64,000 bases of DNA from Dyella dinghuensis (GCF_003977615.1 NZ_RYZR01000007.1:1-64000), one strand, 5' to 3'. Numbered from the stretch's first letter, positions 1 to 9,070 are shown. Program-made: numbers and translations. The notes: generated by a model not told the origin, from the sequence alone.

Positions 1-2
1 CC

Positions 3-365
3 GTGCTGGCGTGGTTGGGCAGCGAGAAAGGCATCGTGGCAACACCGCACGCTCAGCGCAGCGTGGCGCGCCTGCTGGTGCGTTTTGTCGACGGTGCGCC
101 GTTGAACCTCATCCAGTTGCTCGACACGGTGGAGCAATCGCTGGGTACGCCGGTGCAGACGGCGGTCAAACGCGAAGACGAGCAGGCTTTCGCGCTCGCC
201 AACGGCAGCAACCTGATGTTCTGCGAAGACGCGGCGCGCCGCATCCAGCGTGCGCTCGACGCCGACAAGAGCATCGCCGATTTCCACGTTCGCCTCGAAC
301 ATCAGGAAAGTCTGCATGCGCACAACGCCGTGGCTCACATGCGCAAGAATGTCCCATTTATCTGA
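3..365 (+). CDS. C-terminal fragment of an unrecognised protein
   Basis: The frame is open from the window edge and ends at a TGA at 363-365, so only the last 120 codons are present and the true start lies upstream. Codon choice is strongly GC-biased at third positions, as in the chromosomal genes later in the window, which supports real coding. The visible part is soluble and helical, without a signal peptide or membrane segment, and ends in a His/Arg/Lys-containing tail ([10 protein letters not shown]). I do not recognise the family. The overlapping frame at 11-460 is Arg-rich and looks like a shadow. Confidence 0.6.
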   Translation: MLAWLGSEKGIVATPHAQRSVARLLVRFVDGAPLNLIQLLDTVEQSLGTPVQTAVKREDEQAFALANGSNLMFCEDAARRIQRALDADKSIADFHVRLEHQESLHAHNAVAHMRKNVPFI

Positions 366-750
366 CGTCTCAAGTCATGTGTCGCGCAGGTATCAGCGAA
401 TGCACGGAAGCACTTGGTGGCGGAAGATTGCAGAACGCGCGTTGTGCAATTCTCACATAGTCAGATGTACTCATCCGTTGTAATGGGTGTGTACGGGGTG
501 CTGCTGGCTTGGCGGAGAAAACTGTATCGGCGATAAAGGCCGAACAGGACAATGACCATGGAAAATCACCAGGTTTTTCCATTAAAAAGCATTCGTGGCG
601 CCTTTTTTCGATCTCCTACTCACACCGTTTTCATTCCTCGCTTCATTCGTGCCGCGCTAGCTCACTCTGGACTCACACCCGAATCACGCATCCGGTAGCA
701 GATTCGCCGGCGTGTTCGTCTGAGTTACCCGTCTACGAGCGGAGGCACCC
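366..750. other. Intergenic region with one hairpin
   Basis: No convincing gene is visible in these 385 bases. An inverted repeat at 558-565 and 574-582 (ATGGAAAA / TTTTTCCAT, 8-base loop) could fold as an RNA hairpin and may end transcription from the left. The sequence before 751 has GGAGG at 740-744, a good ribosome binding site for the next gene. Confidence 0.35.
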
Positions 751-1557
751 ATGAAAGCTAGAGCGATGGCATCGTCAGCGTTGTGCCTGATCGGTACCGT
801 GGTTTTCTCCGTAGCCTATGCACAGTCAAGTGCGCAAACGGCCAATATCAGCGCAACAGGCGCAGTGACCAATAACAGCGGCTGGATAAGTTCCGTCACT
901 GTAAAAAACAGCGCAGGTTCAAGTGGCGGTGAAACTGCGTACGTCGTGAACTTTACCGGGTCCGCTCCGGGTGCAACGTCCTGCAACGTAACGCCAGCGA
1001 TGTCGGGTCTGAACTCGCGGATGGTCAATCCAGTGAGCATGCCTAACATCCTCGTGGTTTCATTTACGCCGTCGTCACCGAATGAAGGTGCGGTCGGCGG
1101 TGCAGCGACGGACTTTACTCTGACATGCGCTGTCGCTTCGTCAGCACCGGCTCCAGCCACGACTCCGACCACCACAACCACGACGACGACGACCCAGACA
1201 ACATCGACCACTTCGCCCGCATTGCTGCAGGGCACGCAGACAGCGTCAATCAGCAGTACGGCGGCGATCAGCAACAACAATGGCTGGATTAGCAGCGTTA
1301 CCTACGTGGGATCCACCGGTTATCCGCCGAATGCTTACGTTGTGGAGTTTGCCGGCAAATCGCCCGGTGCATCCAACTGCCAGGTCAGTCCCGGTATGAC
1401 GACAATCGACGGCTATACGTTCACGGCAGGCCTGTTCGATGGAAGCGACGGAACCTCTGTGATGGTTCGATATGCGCCCAACGCAAGCGTACCTGGCGGG
1501 GCGAATATGCCAGCGGCTCAAGCCTTCACGCTGACGTGTGCGTTTCCCTCATCCTGA
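751..1557 (+). CDS. Secreted two-repeat protein with Thr-rich linker
   Basis: The 268-residue product begins with a signal peptide (Lys/Arg, hydrophobic core, cleavage likely after AYA near residue 24). The mature part is two homologous modules of about 85-95 residues. Each opens with a NISATGAV..NNSGWISSVT-type motif and closes with FTLTCA, and each carries two cysteines (one near SCNV/NCQV, one in LTCA) that could form one disulfide per module. They are joined by a Pro/Thr linker with an almost pure threonine run encoded by ACC/ACG codons (about residues 138-155). The start is supported by GGAGG eight bases upstream. The function is unknown; a surface or exported binding protein is an inference. 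Confidence 0.8.
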   Translation: MKARAMASSALCLIGTVVFSVAYAQSSAQTANISATGAVTNNSGWISSVTVKNSAGSSGGETAYVVNFTGSAPGATSCNVTPAMSGLNSRMVNPVSMPNILVVSFTPSSPNEGAVGGAATDFTLTCAVASSAPAPATTPTTTTTTTTTQTTSTTSPALLQGTQTASISSTAAISNNNGWISSVTYVGSTGYPPNAYVVEFAGKSPGASNCQVSPGMTTIDGYTFTAGLFDGSDGTSVMVRYAPNASVPGGANMPAAQAFTLTCAFPSS

Positions 1558-1604
1558 TTGAGCGAATGGAGCGCTGAATTCGATCACATTGACGGAACTT
1601 CTTC

Positions 1605-1874
1605 ATGCTGCAATTAAATCCACCGTTGCCGATGAATACGCCCAAAGGCGAGGGGTTCGCACATATCCTGATCGACTATGGTCCGGAGTCGGATCTGTAT
1701 TGGACGGTCATCATTACGGAATCGGGAGAAATCTGGACATTCTCCAACCGTGAAGTTCGCGCTGCCAAAAACATCACGCTGGGGCGTGTGTCGCCTAAGA
1801 AGCCACCTATGAGTGAGGCTGTCGTTCCGACTACTCGGCCTCCGGGCATTCCCAACCTCAAAGCCGCACGATAA
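1605..1874 (+). CDS. Small conserved hypothetical protein
   Basis: An 89-residue soluble protein with the pattern MNTPKGEGFAHILIDYGPES, followed by a WxVI..SGEIWTF.N.EVR motif. Short stand-alone proteins with this pattern occur in many proteobacteria, often near mobile elements, without a known role. The first ATG (1605) lacks a strong ribosome binding site; the second ATG at 1632 (MNTPKG) may be the real start because the conserved part begins there. The gene lies 47 bases after the preceding stop, and co-transcription is possible. Confidence 0.6.
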   Translation: MLQLNPPLPMNTPKGEGFAHILIDYGPESDLYWTVIITESGEIWTFSNREVRAAKNITLGRVSPKKPPMSEAVVPTTRPPGIPNLKAAR

Positions 1875-1933
1875 ATGCATGGCGGTCCAACGATACGCTC
1901 CGCTAAACACAGCAAACCGCGCAGGACATCGAC

Positions 1934-2146
1934 ATGACCGGGATACGTATTAGCTTCGCCGCCAGCTTGCGCCACGAGTTCTCCGAACTCGCAGGGATAT
2001 ACGAGGCAGAGTTCGGCGAGATGCAATTTCCACAGGTTCGCGAAGACGTAGAACAAGGAACAACCGGGAACCTCGTCATGGTTGTGCCGGAAGATCTTCC
2101 CGCTTTTCTATCGAGCAAAGGATTTCCGTTTCAGACGACTTATTGA
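1934..2146 (+). CDS. Small hypothetical protein
   Basis: A 70-residue acidic protein without a signal peptide or membrane helix; it was not matched to a known family. The composition (EFSELAGIYEAEFGEM, then LVMVVPEDLPAFL) looks like a folded alpha/beta protein rather than a shadow frame, and no better frame competes here. The ribosome binding site is weak. It sits between another small orphan gene and the Nramp transporter with no shared signals. Moderate to low confidence. Confidence 0.45.
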   Translation: MTGIRISFAASLRHEFSELAGIYEAEFGEMQFPQVREDVEQGTTGNLVMVVPEDLPAFLSSKGFPFQTTY

Positions 2147-2297
2147 GTGAGCGGAAAAGGTTTGAAAAACACCGACATTTGACCCACGTCGGCCGCAGAT
2201 TGAATCGCACGGTCATCGAGACGAGTCCGATACCGGCACGTCCGCGCAATTTGGACGCCACCTCTGATGGTGATATATCGGACGTGAAGGGTACTCA

Positions 2298-3575
2298 GTG
2301 ACCAAAAAGAACGCGGCGCAGCCCGGATGGTCGTTGTGGCAGAAGCTCAGTGCGGGCTTGGTCACGGGCGCTGCTGACGATGATCCGAGCGGGATCGCCA
2401 CCTATTCGCAAGTGGGCGCTGCATACGGCTACGCCACCGCGTGGAGCTTGATCCTGGCGATGCCGTTGATGATTGCGATCCAGGCAATCAGTGCGCGCAT
2501 TGGTTGCGCGTCGGGCAAAGGCCTCGGGGAGAATATGCGCCAGTATTACCCCCGATGGCTGGTGTACGCGCTGGTCTCATCGATTCTGGTTGCCAACGTC
2601 ATCAATCTGGCCGCCGATATTGGCGCGATGGGCGCCGCAACGGAGCTGTTGGTTGGCGGCCCCGCGACGTTGTACGCAGCGTTGTTTGCACTCATCTCGC
2701 TGGGCCTGCAGGTCTATGTGCCCTTTTCGCGTTACTCACCCTATCTGAAGGTCATGACGCTGAGCTTGTTTGCTTATGTCGGCACTATTTTCGTCGTGCA
2801 CGTGCCTTGGGCTGACGTTTTAAAAGGCGTCGTCTTTCCGAAGGCAACGTTCGATGCGAAATACGCTGTAGCGATCGTTGCCGTCCTGGGGACGACAATC
2901 AGTCCGTATCTTTTCGTTTGGCAAGCCGCGCAAGAGGTCGAAGAAATTCGTGCGCCTGGACCACGGCGGGCGCTGAAACGGGCTCCGTCCCAAGGGCCGG
3001 ACGCGCTTGAGCGCATTGGCATCGATACGACTGTGGGAATGATTTTTTCCAACGTTGTTGCGGGTTTCATCATCCTCACTGCGGCGGTTACCTTACATGC
3101 ACACGGAAAAACGGATATACAGTCCGCCTCCGATGCGGCTCAAGCATTAAAACCCATCGCCGGCCGATTTGTGTTTTGGCTATTCGCGGCCGGTATCGTC
3201 GGAACGGGTTTGCTGGCCGTTCCTGTTTTGGCGGGCGCCACTGCGTATGCTGCTGCGGGTGTACTCGGCGAAAAATACGGGCTGGAACACAAGCCGCGTC
3301 AGGCAAAGGTTTTCTATGCCGTTCTGATATTCGCGAGCATCGCTGGCATCGCTCTCAATCTCACTCCCATCAATCCGATCAAGGCGCTGTACTGGAGCGC
3401 CGTGATCAATGGTGTTGCAGCGGCACCCATGATGGTGATCGTGATGCTTATGAGCAGACGCCGGGAAGTGATGGGCGAATTTACCCTCGAACCTTGGCTC
3501 TGGGTATTGGGTTGGATCGCCACCGCAGTGATGGCGATCGCCGCGATGGTGATGTTTTTGACGTGGGGAAAATAG
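2298..3575 (+). CDS. Nramp-family metal ion transporter, divergent motif
   Basis: A 425-residue inner-membrane protein with about 11 hydrophobic segments and the LeuT-fold arrangement of Nramp transporters. The TM1 motif reads DDDPSGIATYSQ, where canonical Mn/Fe importers have DPGN. The TM6 metal-binding MPH motif is absent; the corresponding stretch reads ISPYLFVWQAAQEVEE. This combination resembles Nramp-related transporters thought to move Mg or Al rather than Mn/Fe, so the substrate should not be assumed to be manganese. GTG (2298) is taken as the start. The gene stands alone, 130 bases from the convergent arsH. Confidence 0.85.
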   Translation: MTKKNAAQPGWSLWQKLSAGLVTGAADDDPSGIATYSQVGAAYGYATAWSLILAMPLMIAIQAISARIGCASGKGLGENMRQYYPRWLVYALVSSILVANVINLAADIGAMGAATELLVGGPATLYAALFALISLGLQVYVPFSRYSPYLKVMTLSLFAYVGTIFVVHVPWADVLKGVVFPKATFDAKYAVAIVAVLGTTISPYLFVWQAAQEVEEIRAPGPRRALKRAPSQGPDALERIGIDTTVGMIFSNVVAGFIILTAAVTLHAHGKTDIQSASDAAQALKPIAGRFVFWLFAAGIVGTGLLAVPVLAGATAYAAAGVLGEKYGLEHKPRQAKVFYAVLIFASIAGIALNLTPINPIKALYWSAVINGVAAAPMMVIVMLMSRRREVMGEFTLEPWLWVLGWIATAVMAIAAMVMFLTWGK

Positions 3576-3707
3576 TAGCGCGGCATGTGTTTCGCGGTTG
3601 ACACGAAGTCCGTTTGAACATTCAAGGCCAATGATGTTCATGTGCCTGTCACGTCGAATAAATTGACATGCGGAAGTACACGCCGGCTCCTGTTTTGGTA
3701 TCCGTTG

Positions 3708-4520
3708 TTAACATCCACCCGCAGCACAACAGCTGCGCGCTTTGCCGGAAGAAACCGATACGGCTTGTTCTTGTGGTGTCGCGGACTGGGTTACTGCCAA
3801 CGCTTCGGTGACCGCGGCGGCCTCAGATAACGCACGGGTTTCCGCAAGGCCCTTGCGTTCGCTGTAGCGATCGACCAGATAGTCGCTGCGATCGCGCACC
3901 ATCAGGGTGAACTTCACCAGCTCTTCCATGACATCTACCACGCGGTCATAAAACGGCGAAGGTTTCATTCGGCCGTTCTCGTCGAACTCCTGCCAAGCCT
4001 TGGCCACCGACGACTGATTCGGGATAGTCACCATGCGCATCCAGCGGCCAAGTACACGCAGCGCATTAACCACGTTGAAGGATTGCGAACCACCACTGAC
4101 CTGCATCACAGCGAGCGTGCGTCCTTGAGTCGGCCGAACGCTGCCTTCTTCGAGCGGCAGCCAATCGATCTGGTTTTTGAATACGCCAGTGACGGAGCCG
4201 TGACGCTCGGGGCTTACCCAGACCTGACCTTCCGACCATAGCGACAGCGCACGCAGCTCCTGCACTTTGGGATGACTGGCTGGCACGCTATCCAGCATAG
4301 GCAATTCGTGTGGATCGAACACACGAGTCTCCGCACCGAAATGTTGAAGAATGCGCTCGGCCTCGAGGGCCAGTTTTCGGCTGAACGACTGAGGCCGCAA
4401 TGATCCGTAAAGGATCAAGATGCGTAGTGGATGACTCGAACCCGTCGGCAACGAGAGCTTCTCCGCACTGGGACTATCGAGCAGTTCAGCGGTCACGTGT
4501 GGCAGATCGGGGAGAGACAT
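3708..4520 (-). CDS. arsH: ArsH, NADPH-dependent FMN organoarsenical oxidase
   Basis: A flavodoxin-fold protein with the FMN phosphate loop [14 protein letters not shown] and the typical ArsH stretch [19 protein letters not shown]. Family knowledge: ArsH oxidises trivalent organoarsenicals such as methylarsenite using NADPH and FMN. The frame is open to 4691, but the family N-terminus (MSLPDLPHV) places the start at 4520, giving 270 residues. The C-terminus has an unusual extension rich in Ala/Ser that ends SCCAAGGC, a potential metalloid-binding tail. The gene diverges from arsC across a short shared promoter region. Confidence 0.92.
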   Translation of the reverse strand: MSLPDLPHVTAELLDSPSAEKLSLPTGSSHPLRILILYGSLRPQSFSRKLALEAERILQHFGAETRVFDPHELPMLDSVPASHPKVQELRALSLWSEGQVWVSPERHGSVTGVFKNQIDWLPLEEGSVRPTQGRTLAVMQVSGGSQSFNVVNALRVLGRWMRMVTIPNQSSVAKAWQEFDENGRMKPSPFYDRVVDVMEELVKFTLMVRDRSDYLVDRYSERKGLAETRALSEAAAVTEALAVTQSATPQEQAVSVSSGKARSCCAAGGC

Positions 4521-4547
4521 AGAGCAGCCTGAGTCCAGTTGCATCGC

Positions 4548-4579
4548 TTCGATGATTCTATCATTATGGAAATATCGAA
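4548..4579. promoter_or_regulatory. Candidate ArsR operator between arsH and arsC
   Basis: The divergent promoter gap holds nested inverted repeats: ATGAT-TCT-ATCAT at 4552-4564 inside an outer TTCGAT (4548-4553) and ATCGAA (4574-4579) pair. AT-rich dyads of this sort are typical ArsR/SmtB binding sites. The assignment rests on position and symmetry only. Confidence 0.35.
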
Positions 4580-4617
4580 TAGCAACCCCGACAGCCCATC
4601 CTCGGACCCATGGCCTC

Positions 4618-5130
4618 ATGCATCCTTGTCGCGTTCTCTTCATCTGTACGGGCAACTCCGCCCGCAGCATCCTCTCGGAAGCCACCCTCAATCATCTCGG
4701 TAAAGGGCGGTTTGAGGCCTTCAGCGCGGGTAGTCAGCCCACGGGGCGCGTCAATCCCTATGCCCTGGAAGAACTCGCCAGCGCGGGTATCTCCACGGAA
4801 AACCTATCGAGCAAATCCTGGGATCGATTCGTCGATGATGGGGCGCCGCCTCTCGATATCGTGATCACGGTATGCGACAGCGCCGCGAAAGAGCCATGTC
4901 CTGTCCTCTTCGGGGATTTCGTGCGCTCGCACTGGGGCCTCTCCGATCCCGCATCGGTCCATGGCAATGCCGTCGTCATCAGCCAAGCGTTTCAGCACGC
5001 GCATACGATCATTACCTATCGCTTGATGGCGTTGCTGAACTTGCCAGTCGAATCCATGACGCGCGACGAACTGCAGCATGCGCTGGATCACATCGGCACG
5101 ATTGGTGACGATGAGGACGACCTCACATGA
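4618..5130 (+). CDS. arsC: Arsenate reductase, low-molecular-weight phosphatase type (first copy)
   Basis: A 170-residue thioredoxin-coupled arsenate reductase type. The P-loop CTGNSARS starts at the nucleophile Cys10, and the two relay cysteines of this class appear as Cys86 and Cys94 ([13 protein letters not shown]). It reduces As(V) to As(III) for export by the next gene. The frame is open upstream to 4552, but the conserved fold begins [12 protein letters not shown], so 4618 is chosen. Its stop overlaps the acr3 start (ATGA at 5127-5130), indicating translational coupling. It resembles, but is not identical to, the second arsC at 6222. Confidence 0.93.
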   Translation: MHPCRVLFICTGNSARSILSEATLNHLGKGRFEAFSAGSQPTGRVNPYALEELASAGISTENLSSKSWDRFVDDGAPPLDIVITVCDSAAKEPCPVLFGDFVRSHWGLSDPASVHGNAVVISQAFQHAHTIITYRLMALLNLPVESMTRDELQHALDHIGTIGDDEDDLT

Positions 5131-6209
5131 GTACGGTGGCCACCGAGACGGCTCCGTCCCCACCGTCAAAACCAGCAAAAATCCGTTTCTTTGAGCACTA
5201 TCTCACCCTATGGGTGCTGTTGTGCATCGTGGCCGGGACGTTGCTTGGTCACCTATTGCCCGGCACTTTCGAAACCATCGGTCACATGCAGGTCGCCCAG
5301 GTCAATCTGCCCGTTGCCGTGCTGATCTGGCTCATGATCATTCCCATGCTGTTGAAGATCGACTTTGCTGCGATGGGAAACGTGCGCCGCCAATGGAAGG
5401 GCATCGGCGTAACGCTATTTATCAATTGGGCGGTGAAGCCATTTTCGATGGCTCTATTGGGCTGGATTTTCATTCGACATGTTTTTGCCGATTACCTGCC
5501 AACCGTTCAACTTGATTCGTATGTCGCCGGGCTGATTCTGTTGGCCGCTGCACCATGCACGGCGATGGTTTTCGTCTGGAGCAATCTATGCAACGGCGAG
5601 CCCAACTTCACCCTGAGCCAAGTGGCGGTCAATGACGCGATCATGGTTGTCGCCTTTGCGCCTCTAGTTGGCTTGCTGCTAGGCATCTCCGCCATCGTCG
5701 TGCCGTGGAATACGCTGATTTTATCTGTCGTGCTCTATATCGTCGTGCCCGTGCTGATCAGCGTGGGGTTGCGTCAAATGGTCATGTCGCGTGGCGGTCA
5801 ACAGGCGCTTCAATACCTTTTGAGTCGCCTTGGTCCCATCTCTCTGACAGCATTGCTGTTGACACTAGTGGTGCTCTTTGGTTTTCAAGGTCAGCAGATC
5901 CTTGCTCAACCACTCGTGATCGCGATATTGGCCGTACCGATCCTGATCCAGGTGTATTTCAATGCTGGTCTGGCGTATGTGCTCAATTGGATGTTGCGGG
6001 TGCCGCACTGCGTAGCGGCCCCTTCGGCGCTGATTGGTGCAAGCAACTTCTTTGAATTGGCCGTCGCTACCGCCGTCGGGTTATTCGGCGTGCATTCCGG
6101 TGCCGCATTGGCAACCGTCGTAGGCGTCCTGATTGAAGTGCCCGTGATGCTTTCGGTGGTCCGCATCGTCACAGCCACTAAGGGCTGGTACGAAACACGA
6201 GCGGCCTGA
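5127..6209 (+). CDS. acr3: ACR3-type arsenite efflux permease
   Basis: A 360-residue inner-membrane protein with about ten hydrophobic segments and ACR3-family signatures: AAPCTAMVFVWSNL with the essential TM4 cysteine, then NFTLSQVAVNDAIM. Family knowledge: ACR3 exports arsenite by proton antiport. The extra N-terminal stretch ([16 protein letters not shown]) is a disordered Pro/Ser tail before the first helix. The start overlaps the arsC stop, and the stop is followed after 12 bases by the second arsC, so arsC-acr3-arsC-arsR is one operon. Confidence 0.93.
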   Translation: MSTVATETAPSPPSKPAKIRFFEHYLTLWVLLCIVAGTLLGHLLPGTFETIGHMQVAQVNLPVAVLIWLMIIPMLLKIDFAAMGNVRRQWKGIGVTLFINWAVKPFSMALLGWIFIRHVFADYLPTVQLDSYVAGLILLAAAPCTAMVFVWSNLCNGEPNFTLSQVAVNDAIMVVAFAPLVGLLLGISAIVVPWNTLILSVVLYIVVPVLISVGLRQMVMSRGGQQALQYLLSRLGPISLTALLLTLVVLFGFQGQQILAQPLVIAILAVPILIQVYFNAGLAYVLNWMLRVPHCVAAPSALIGASNFFELAVATAVGLFGVHSGAALATVVGVLIEVPVMLSVVRIVTATKGWYETRAA

Positions 6210-6221
6210 GTGGAGTGTGCG

Positions 6222-6734
6222 ATGAAAGGTCAGTACAACGTGTTGTTCGTCTGTACGGGAAATTCAGCACGCAGCATTCTCGCTGAGGCGATCACGAATC
6301 ACTTTGGCCGAGATCGTTTTCGAGGCTATAGCGCAGGGAGCGCAGCGAAGGGTTTCATTTATCCGCAGACGCTGCAGGTGCTGAAAGCTGTTGACCTTCC
6401 CGTCGAAGGGTTGCGCAGCAAGAGTTGGGGGGAGTTCATCACACCTGATGCTCCCGTCATGGACTTTGTGATTACTGTCTGCGATCAGGCGGCCGGTGAG
6501 GCATGCCCGGCGTGGCCGGGCGCGCCGGTGACCGCGCACTGGAGTATTCCCGACCCGGCGAAGGCCGAAGGCGACGAAGCGAAGGTCTATAAGGCGTTTC
6601 TGTTGGCTCGCAATCTTTTGCAACAGCGCATCAGCTTGCTGCTTAACCTGAATGTCACTGCCCTGGACCGGCTTGCGCTGTCGAGTCAGCTGGCAGCGAT
6701 CGGCAAAACACCGGGTGGCAATCCGTCAGATTGA
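6222..6734 (+). CDS. arsC: Arsenate reductase, low-molecular-weight phosphatase type (second copy)
   Basis: A second 170-residue LMW-phosphatase-like arsenate reductase with P-loop CTGNSARS (Cys11) and relay cysteines Cys87 and Cys95 (ITVCDQAAGEACP). The start ATG at 6222 is preceded by GGAG; the frame is also open 12 bases further up at a GTG. It is clearly paralogous to the arsC at 4618 but differs through much of the chain, so it is not a recent duplicate. Such doubled arsC genes in ars operons are common. It lies between acr3 and arsR on the same strand. Confidence 0.92.
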   Translation: MKGQYNVLFVCTGNSARSILAEAITNHFGRDRFRGYSAGSAAKGFIYPQTLQVLKAVDLPVEGLRSKSWGEFITPDAPVMDFVITVCDQAAGEACPAWPGAPVTAHWSIPDPAKAEGDEAKVYKAFLLARNLLQQRISLLLNLNVTALDRLALSSQLAAIGKTPGGNPSD

Positions 6735-6808
6735 TCCACCTTCAAAACAAGCTACTACACTGCACTCACGCTTCCCCAAATTTTCATCCAAACAGTCCAA
6801 TCGGCATC

Positions 6809-7177
6809 ATGCAGACCAAACAAGCCATTACGATCCTTTCAGCGCTCGCGCAAGAGTCGCGATTGGCGGTGTACCGGTTGTTGATCGAACATGCGCCTGA
6901 GGGTTTGGCGGCTAGCGTAATCGCGGAAAAGTTAGGGCTTGCCAATGCGACGCTCTCGTTTCACCTTAAAGAGCTATCTCATGCAGGCCTCGTGACCAGT
7001 CAGCAGGATGGTCGCTTTATCTACTACACACCCGTGATTGAAGCGATGAACGAGCTCGTGGGTTATTTGACCGATCATTGCTGTAGTCAAAGCCAAACGC
7101 GCTGTGTTGTTGGGTCGACTTCGTGCAAGCCGGCCAAGGTCGCCGCCAAACCACGGCGAAAAGCGTCAACCACTTAA
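6809..7177 (+). CDS. arsR: ArsR-family arsenite-responsive repressor
   Basis: A 122-residue ArsR/SmtB winged-helix repressor: helix-turn-helix around residues 36-58 (ATLSFHLKELSHAGLV) and wing QQDGRFIYYTP. There is no CVC box in the recognition helix. The likely As(III) ligands are C-terminal: Cys91-Cys92 and Cys99 (DHCCSQSQTRC), close to the Cys95/96/102 arrangement described for Acidithiobacillus-type ArsR. A Lys/Arg-rich tail follows. The frame is open to 6731, but the family starts at MQTKQAI. It is the last gene of the operon and presumably regulates the divergent promoter at 4548-4579. Confidence 0.9.
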   Translation: MQTKQAITILSALAQESRLAVYRLLIEHAPEGLAASVIAEKLGLANATLSFHLKELSHAGLVTSQQDGRFIYYTPVIEAMNELVGYLTDHCCSQSQTRCVVGSTSCKPAKVAAKPRRKASTT

Positions 7178-7264
7178 TCGATTTATGAAGGTGCAGCTAT
7201 AGCGCACCCCAACCCTTGTTTTGGACTTTATGTGGCAACGTCCTCCGCCGCGCGTGTTGCGCCA

Positions 7265-7798
7265 TCATGCAGGCGCGTACGTCAACCTGATCATGTCCTC
7301 GCCAATTAAATCGCTGGCCACAAGACGAAGCGGCGGCCGAGGGCCCGCGAAGTATGGTGTGCCGCGGCCAAGCACGATAGGGCGGAGGTAGAGTCGATAC
7401 TCATCGATGAGGCCAAGTTCGGCCAGGCTTTGCGCCAGGTCCGGGCCGGCGACATCGATCTCCCCGGAGTGCTCGGCCTTCAGTCTCCGTATCGCCGCCT
7501 CGATGTCATTGGCGATAAGGGTGGCGTTCGGACCGACTGACTTCAGCGAGCGCGACACGACCCACTTCGGTTGGCTGCGCCACGCCGCCGCAAAGTCGTG
7601 ATCAATCGTGTCCCAATTAGGCTGGTCCTCATCCCAATAACGCATGATTTCGTACGTGCGGCGCCCGTACACCAGGCCCGTCAGCTCTCGCACGTGCTCT
7701 ATGAAGTGGCGAAAGCTCGACGGAGCAGGAGGCCCCAATTCCTGGTGGTCGACATAGCCATCCAGGGACTGCATCAATCCGAACACAAGCTTTGCCAT
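7265..7798 (-). CDS. Dihydrofolate-reductase-like (RibD C-terminal domain) protein
   Basis: A 177-residue single-domain RibD_C/DHFR-superfamily protein. It shows the usual start KLVFGLMQSLDGYVD, the GRRTYEIMRYWD motif, and a C-terminal DLAQSLAELGLIDEYRLYLRPIVLGRG segment (quoted here in parts: DLAQSLAELGLIDEY, then PIVLGRG). The fold binds NADPH in related enzymes; the substrate of these stand-alone versions is generally unknown. It is convergent with the ars operon and upstream of a truncated gene. The start (7798) has a plausible purine-rich site upstream. Confidence 0.85.
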   Translation of the reverse strand: MAKLVFGLMQSLDGYVDHQELGPPAPSSFRHFIEHVRELTGLVYGRRTYEIMRYWDEDQPNWDTIDHDFAAAWRSQPKWVVSRSLKSVGPNATLIANDIEAAIRRLKAEHSGEIDVAGPDLAQSLAELGLIDEYRLYLRPIVLGRGTPYFAGPRPPLRLVASDLIGEDMIRLTYAPA

Positions 7799-7904
7799 GG
7801 GAAATCTCCGTTCGGGAGGCTTCAGGATGTTAGTGGTGTGAATGCAGTAGCCGCGGTCTGTTCATTACGGCGACGAGTGGCGAATGCGGAACTCGACAGG
7901 TTGC

Positions 7905-8234
7905 TCAGAAAATTTTTTGTTTTTTTGTATCAAGCCATGTGCTCAGTAGTGAGACGCGACTGTCTGCGCGAGTGAAAATGCGCACGAATCCGTAAGACCG
8001 GCCGTTGCCATCCATGCATATCGCGACTGTGCAAACGCCAGCGAGATCTTCCTGCTCGCCTTCTGTCAGCACGCAAGCGACTTCGAAAGCGCGTCGCCAC
8101 GCTTCATCCGCATGCGGTAGCGCGCCTTCCTGCAACCAGAACGCGATGATTTGCTGCCTCAGTGCATCGCCGACACATCCGAATAACCAACGAACTTGGA
8201 AGCGATCGATGTTTTCCGTCGCGTCGACGTGCAT
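7905..8234 (-). pseudogene. Truncated GNAT-like protein
   Basis: A 109-codon frame. Residues about 40-95 (WRRAFEVACVLTEG, LAGVCTVAICMD, GFVRIFTRADSR) resemble the first half of a GNAT-type acetyltransferase, with the characteristic strand pair around a substrate-facing arginine. After that it turns into an unrelated tail (SLLSTWLDTKKQKIF) from an AT-rich stretch at 7905-7940. The acetyl-CoA-binding half is missing, so the gene is probably a remnant cut by a deletion or insertion near 7945. It could instead be a short gene of unknown role. Confidence 0.4.
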
Positions 8235-8412
8235 GCAACACCTCGTCCCCAGAAGGTTTTGCCCTGTCCCATTATGGGCGAAAAGAGCAAGACATCAGGT
8301 GAGCGTGGACGACGGGTGCCGAGGCTCACAACAACTCCTTCCGACGCGTGTTCGCGCAGGCCATGTGCGCCGTAAAGCCCGCGTTCGACATCGCATGGCC
8401 GTACATCGATCA

Positions 8413-9000
8413 CTACCCTTTCTTGAACAGGTCCTGGAAGACCAGCGGTCCCCAGATCCCATTCCGCGCCTGCACGAGTTGGCCGCCTTCCGCGATCTTG
8501 CCGAGATTGACCGGCGCATAGCCGAGCTGCTCGACCAAGGCGGCGACCGTTGCGGTCGCGCCTTCATCGTCGCTCGACAGGAATACAACGCGCCGTCCAC
8601 CGTTGATGGCCGGGTCTTCCGCGAGAACGCGGGCGGGCAGGTGGTTGAACGCTTTGACCAATCGGGCGCCGGGTAGCGATCGGGCTATGACCGAAGAGGA
8701 CGGCACGCCGCCCAAATCGTCGAGCGTGTTCGTCACGTCGATCACGATCTTGCCCTCCCAGCTTGCCCGCGCCTTCGCGACCTCTCGGTGCTGGTCGTAC
8801 AGCACAGCCAGCATCACGATGTCGGCCTCCAGCGCATCCTTCAAGGTCTTGGGAACGATCGTCGGGCCGATCGCATTTGCCTGCGGCGCGAGTTCTTCAG
8901 GCGGGTGCCTGCTTGCTACAGCCACTTCGATGCCCTTGCGGGCGAACATGCGGGCCAGTGCCTGGCCGACCGCGCCGAAACCTACGATTGCGTAACTCAT
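8413..9000 (-). CDS. NADPH-dependent F420-reductase-like dinucleotide-binding protein
   Basis: A 195-residue Rossmann protein of the predicted dinucleotide-binding family related to F420-dependent NADP reductase: MSYAIVGFGAVGQALA (GxGxxG-type loop), ASRHPPEE at the NADP ribose phosphate position, and DVTNTLDD in the middle. A longer frame reaches 9141, but the family start is the ATG at 9000. It lies 70 bases downstream of the SDR gene on the same strand and may be co-transcribed with it under the TetR-type operators at 9872-9941. The substrate is unknown. Confidence 0.8.
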   Translation of the reverse strand: MSYAIVGFGAVGQALARMFARKGIEVAVASRHPPEELAPQANAIGPTIVPKTLKDALEADIVMLAVLYDQHREVAKARASWEGKIVIDVTNTLDDLGGVPSSSVIARSLPGARLVKAFNHLPARVLAEDPAINGGRRVVFLSSDDEGATATVAALVEQLGYAPVNLGKIAEGGQLVQARNGIWGPLVFQDLFKKG

Positions 9001-9070
9001 GTTGTCGTTCCAATGAGTGTTGAAGTGGGTTGCCGGAGTGGCGGCAACCACACGTTTTTTTGGAGAGACT

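Noticed and set aside
1160-1215. Microsatellite or repeat array of ACC/ACG
   Set aside because: It lies in frame as a threonine-rich linker of a secreted protein and is explained by that.
8159-8413. An 84-codon gene on the minus strand
   Set aside because: It overlaps the truncated GNAT-like frame, has no ribosome binding site and shows no recognisable domain.
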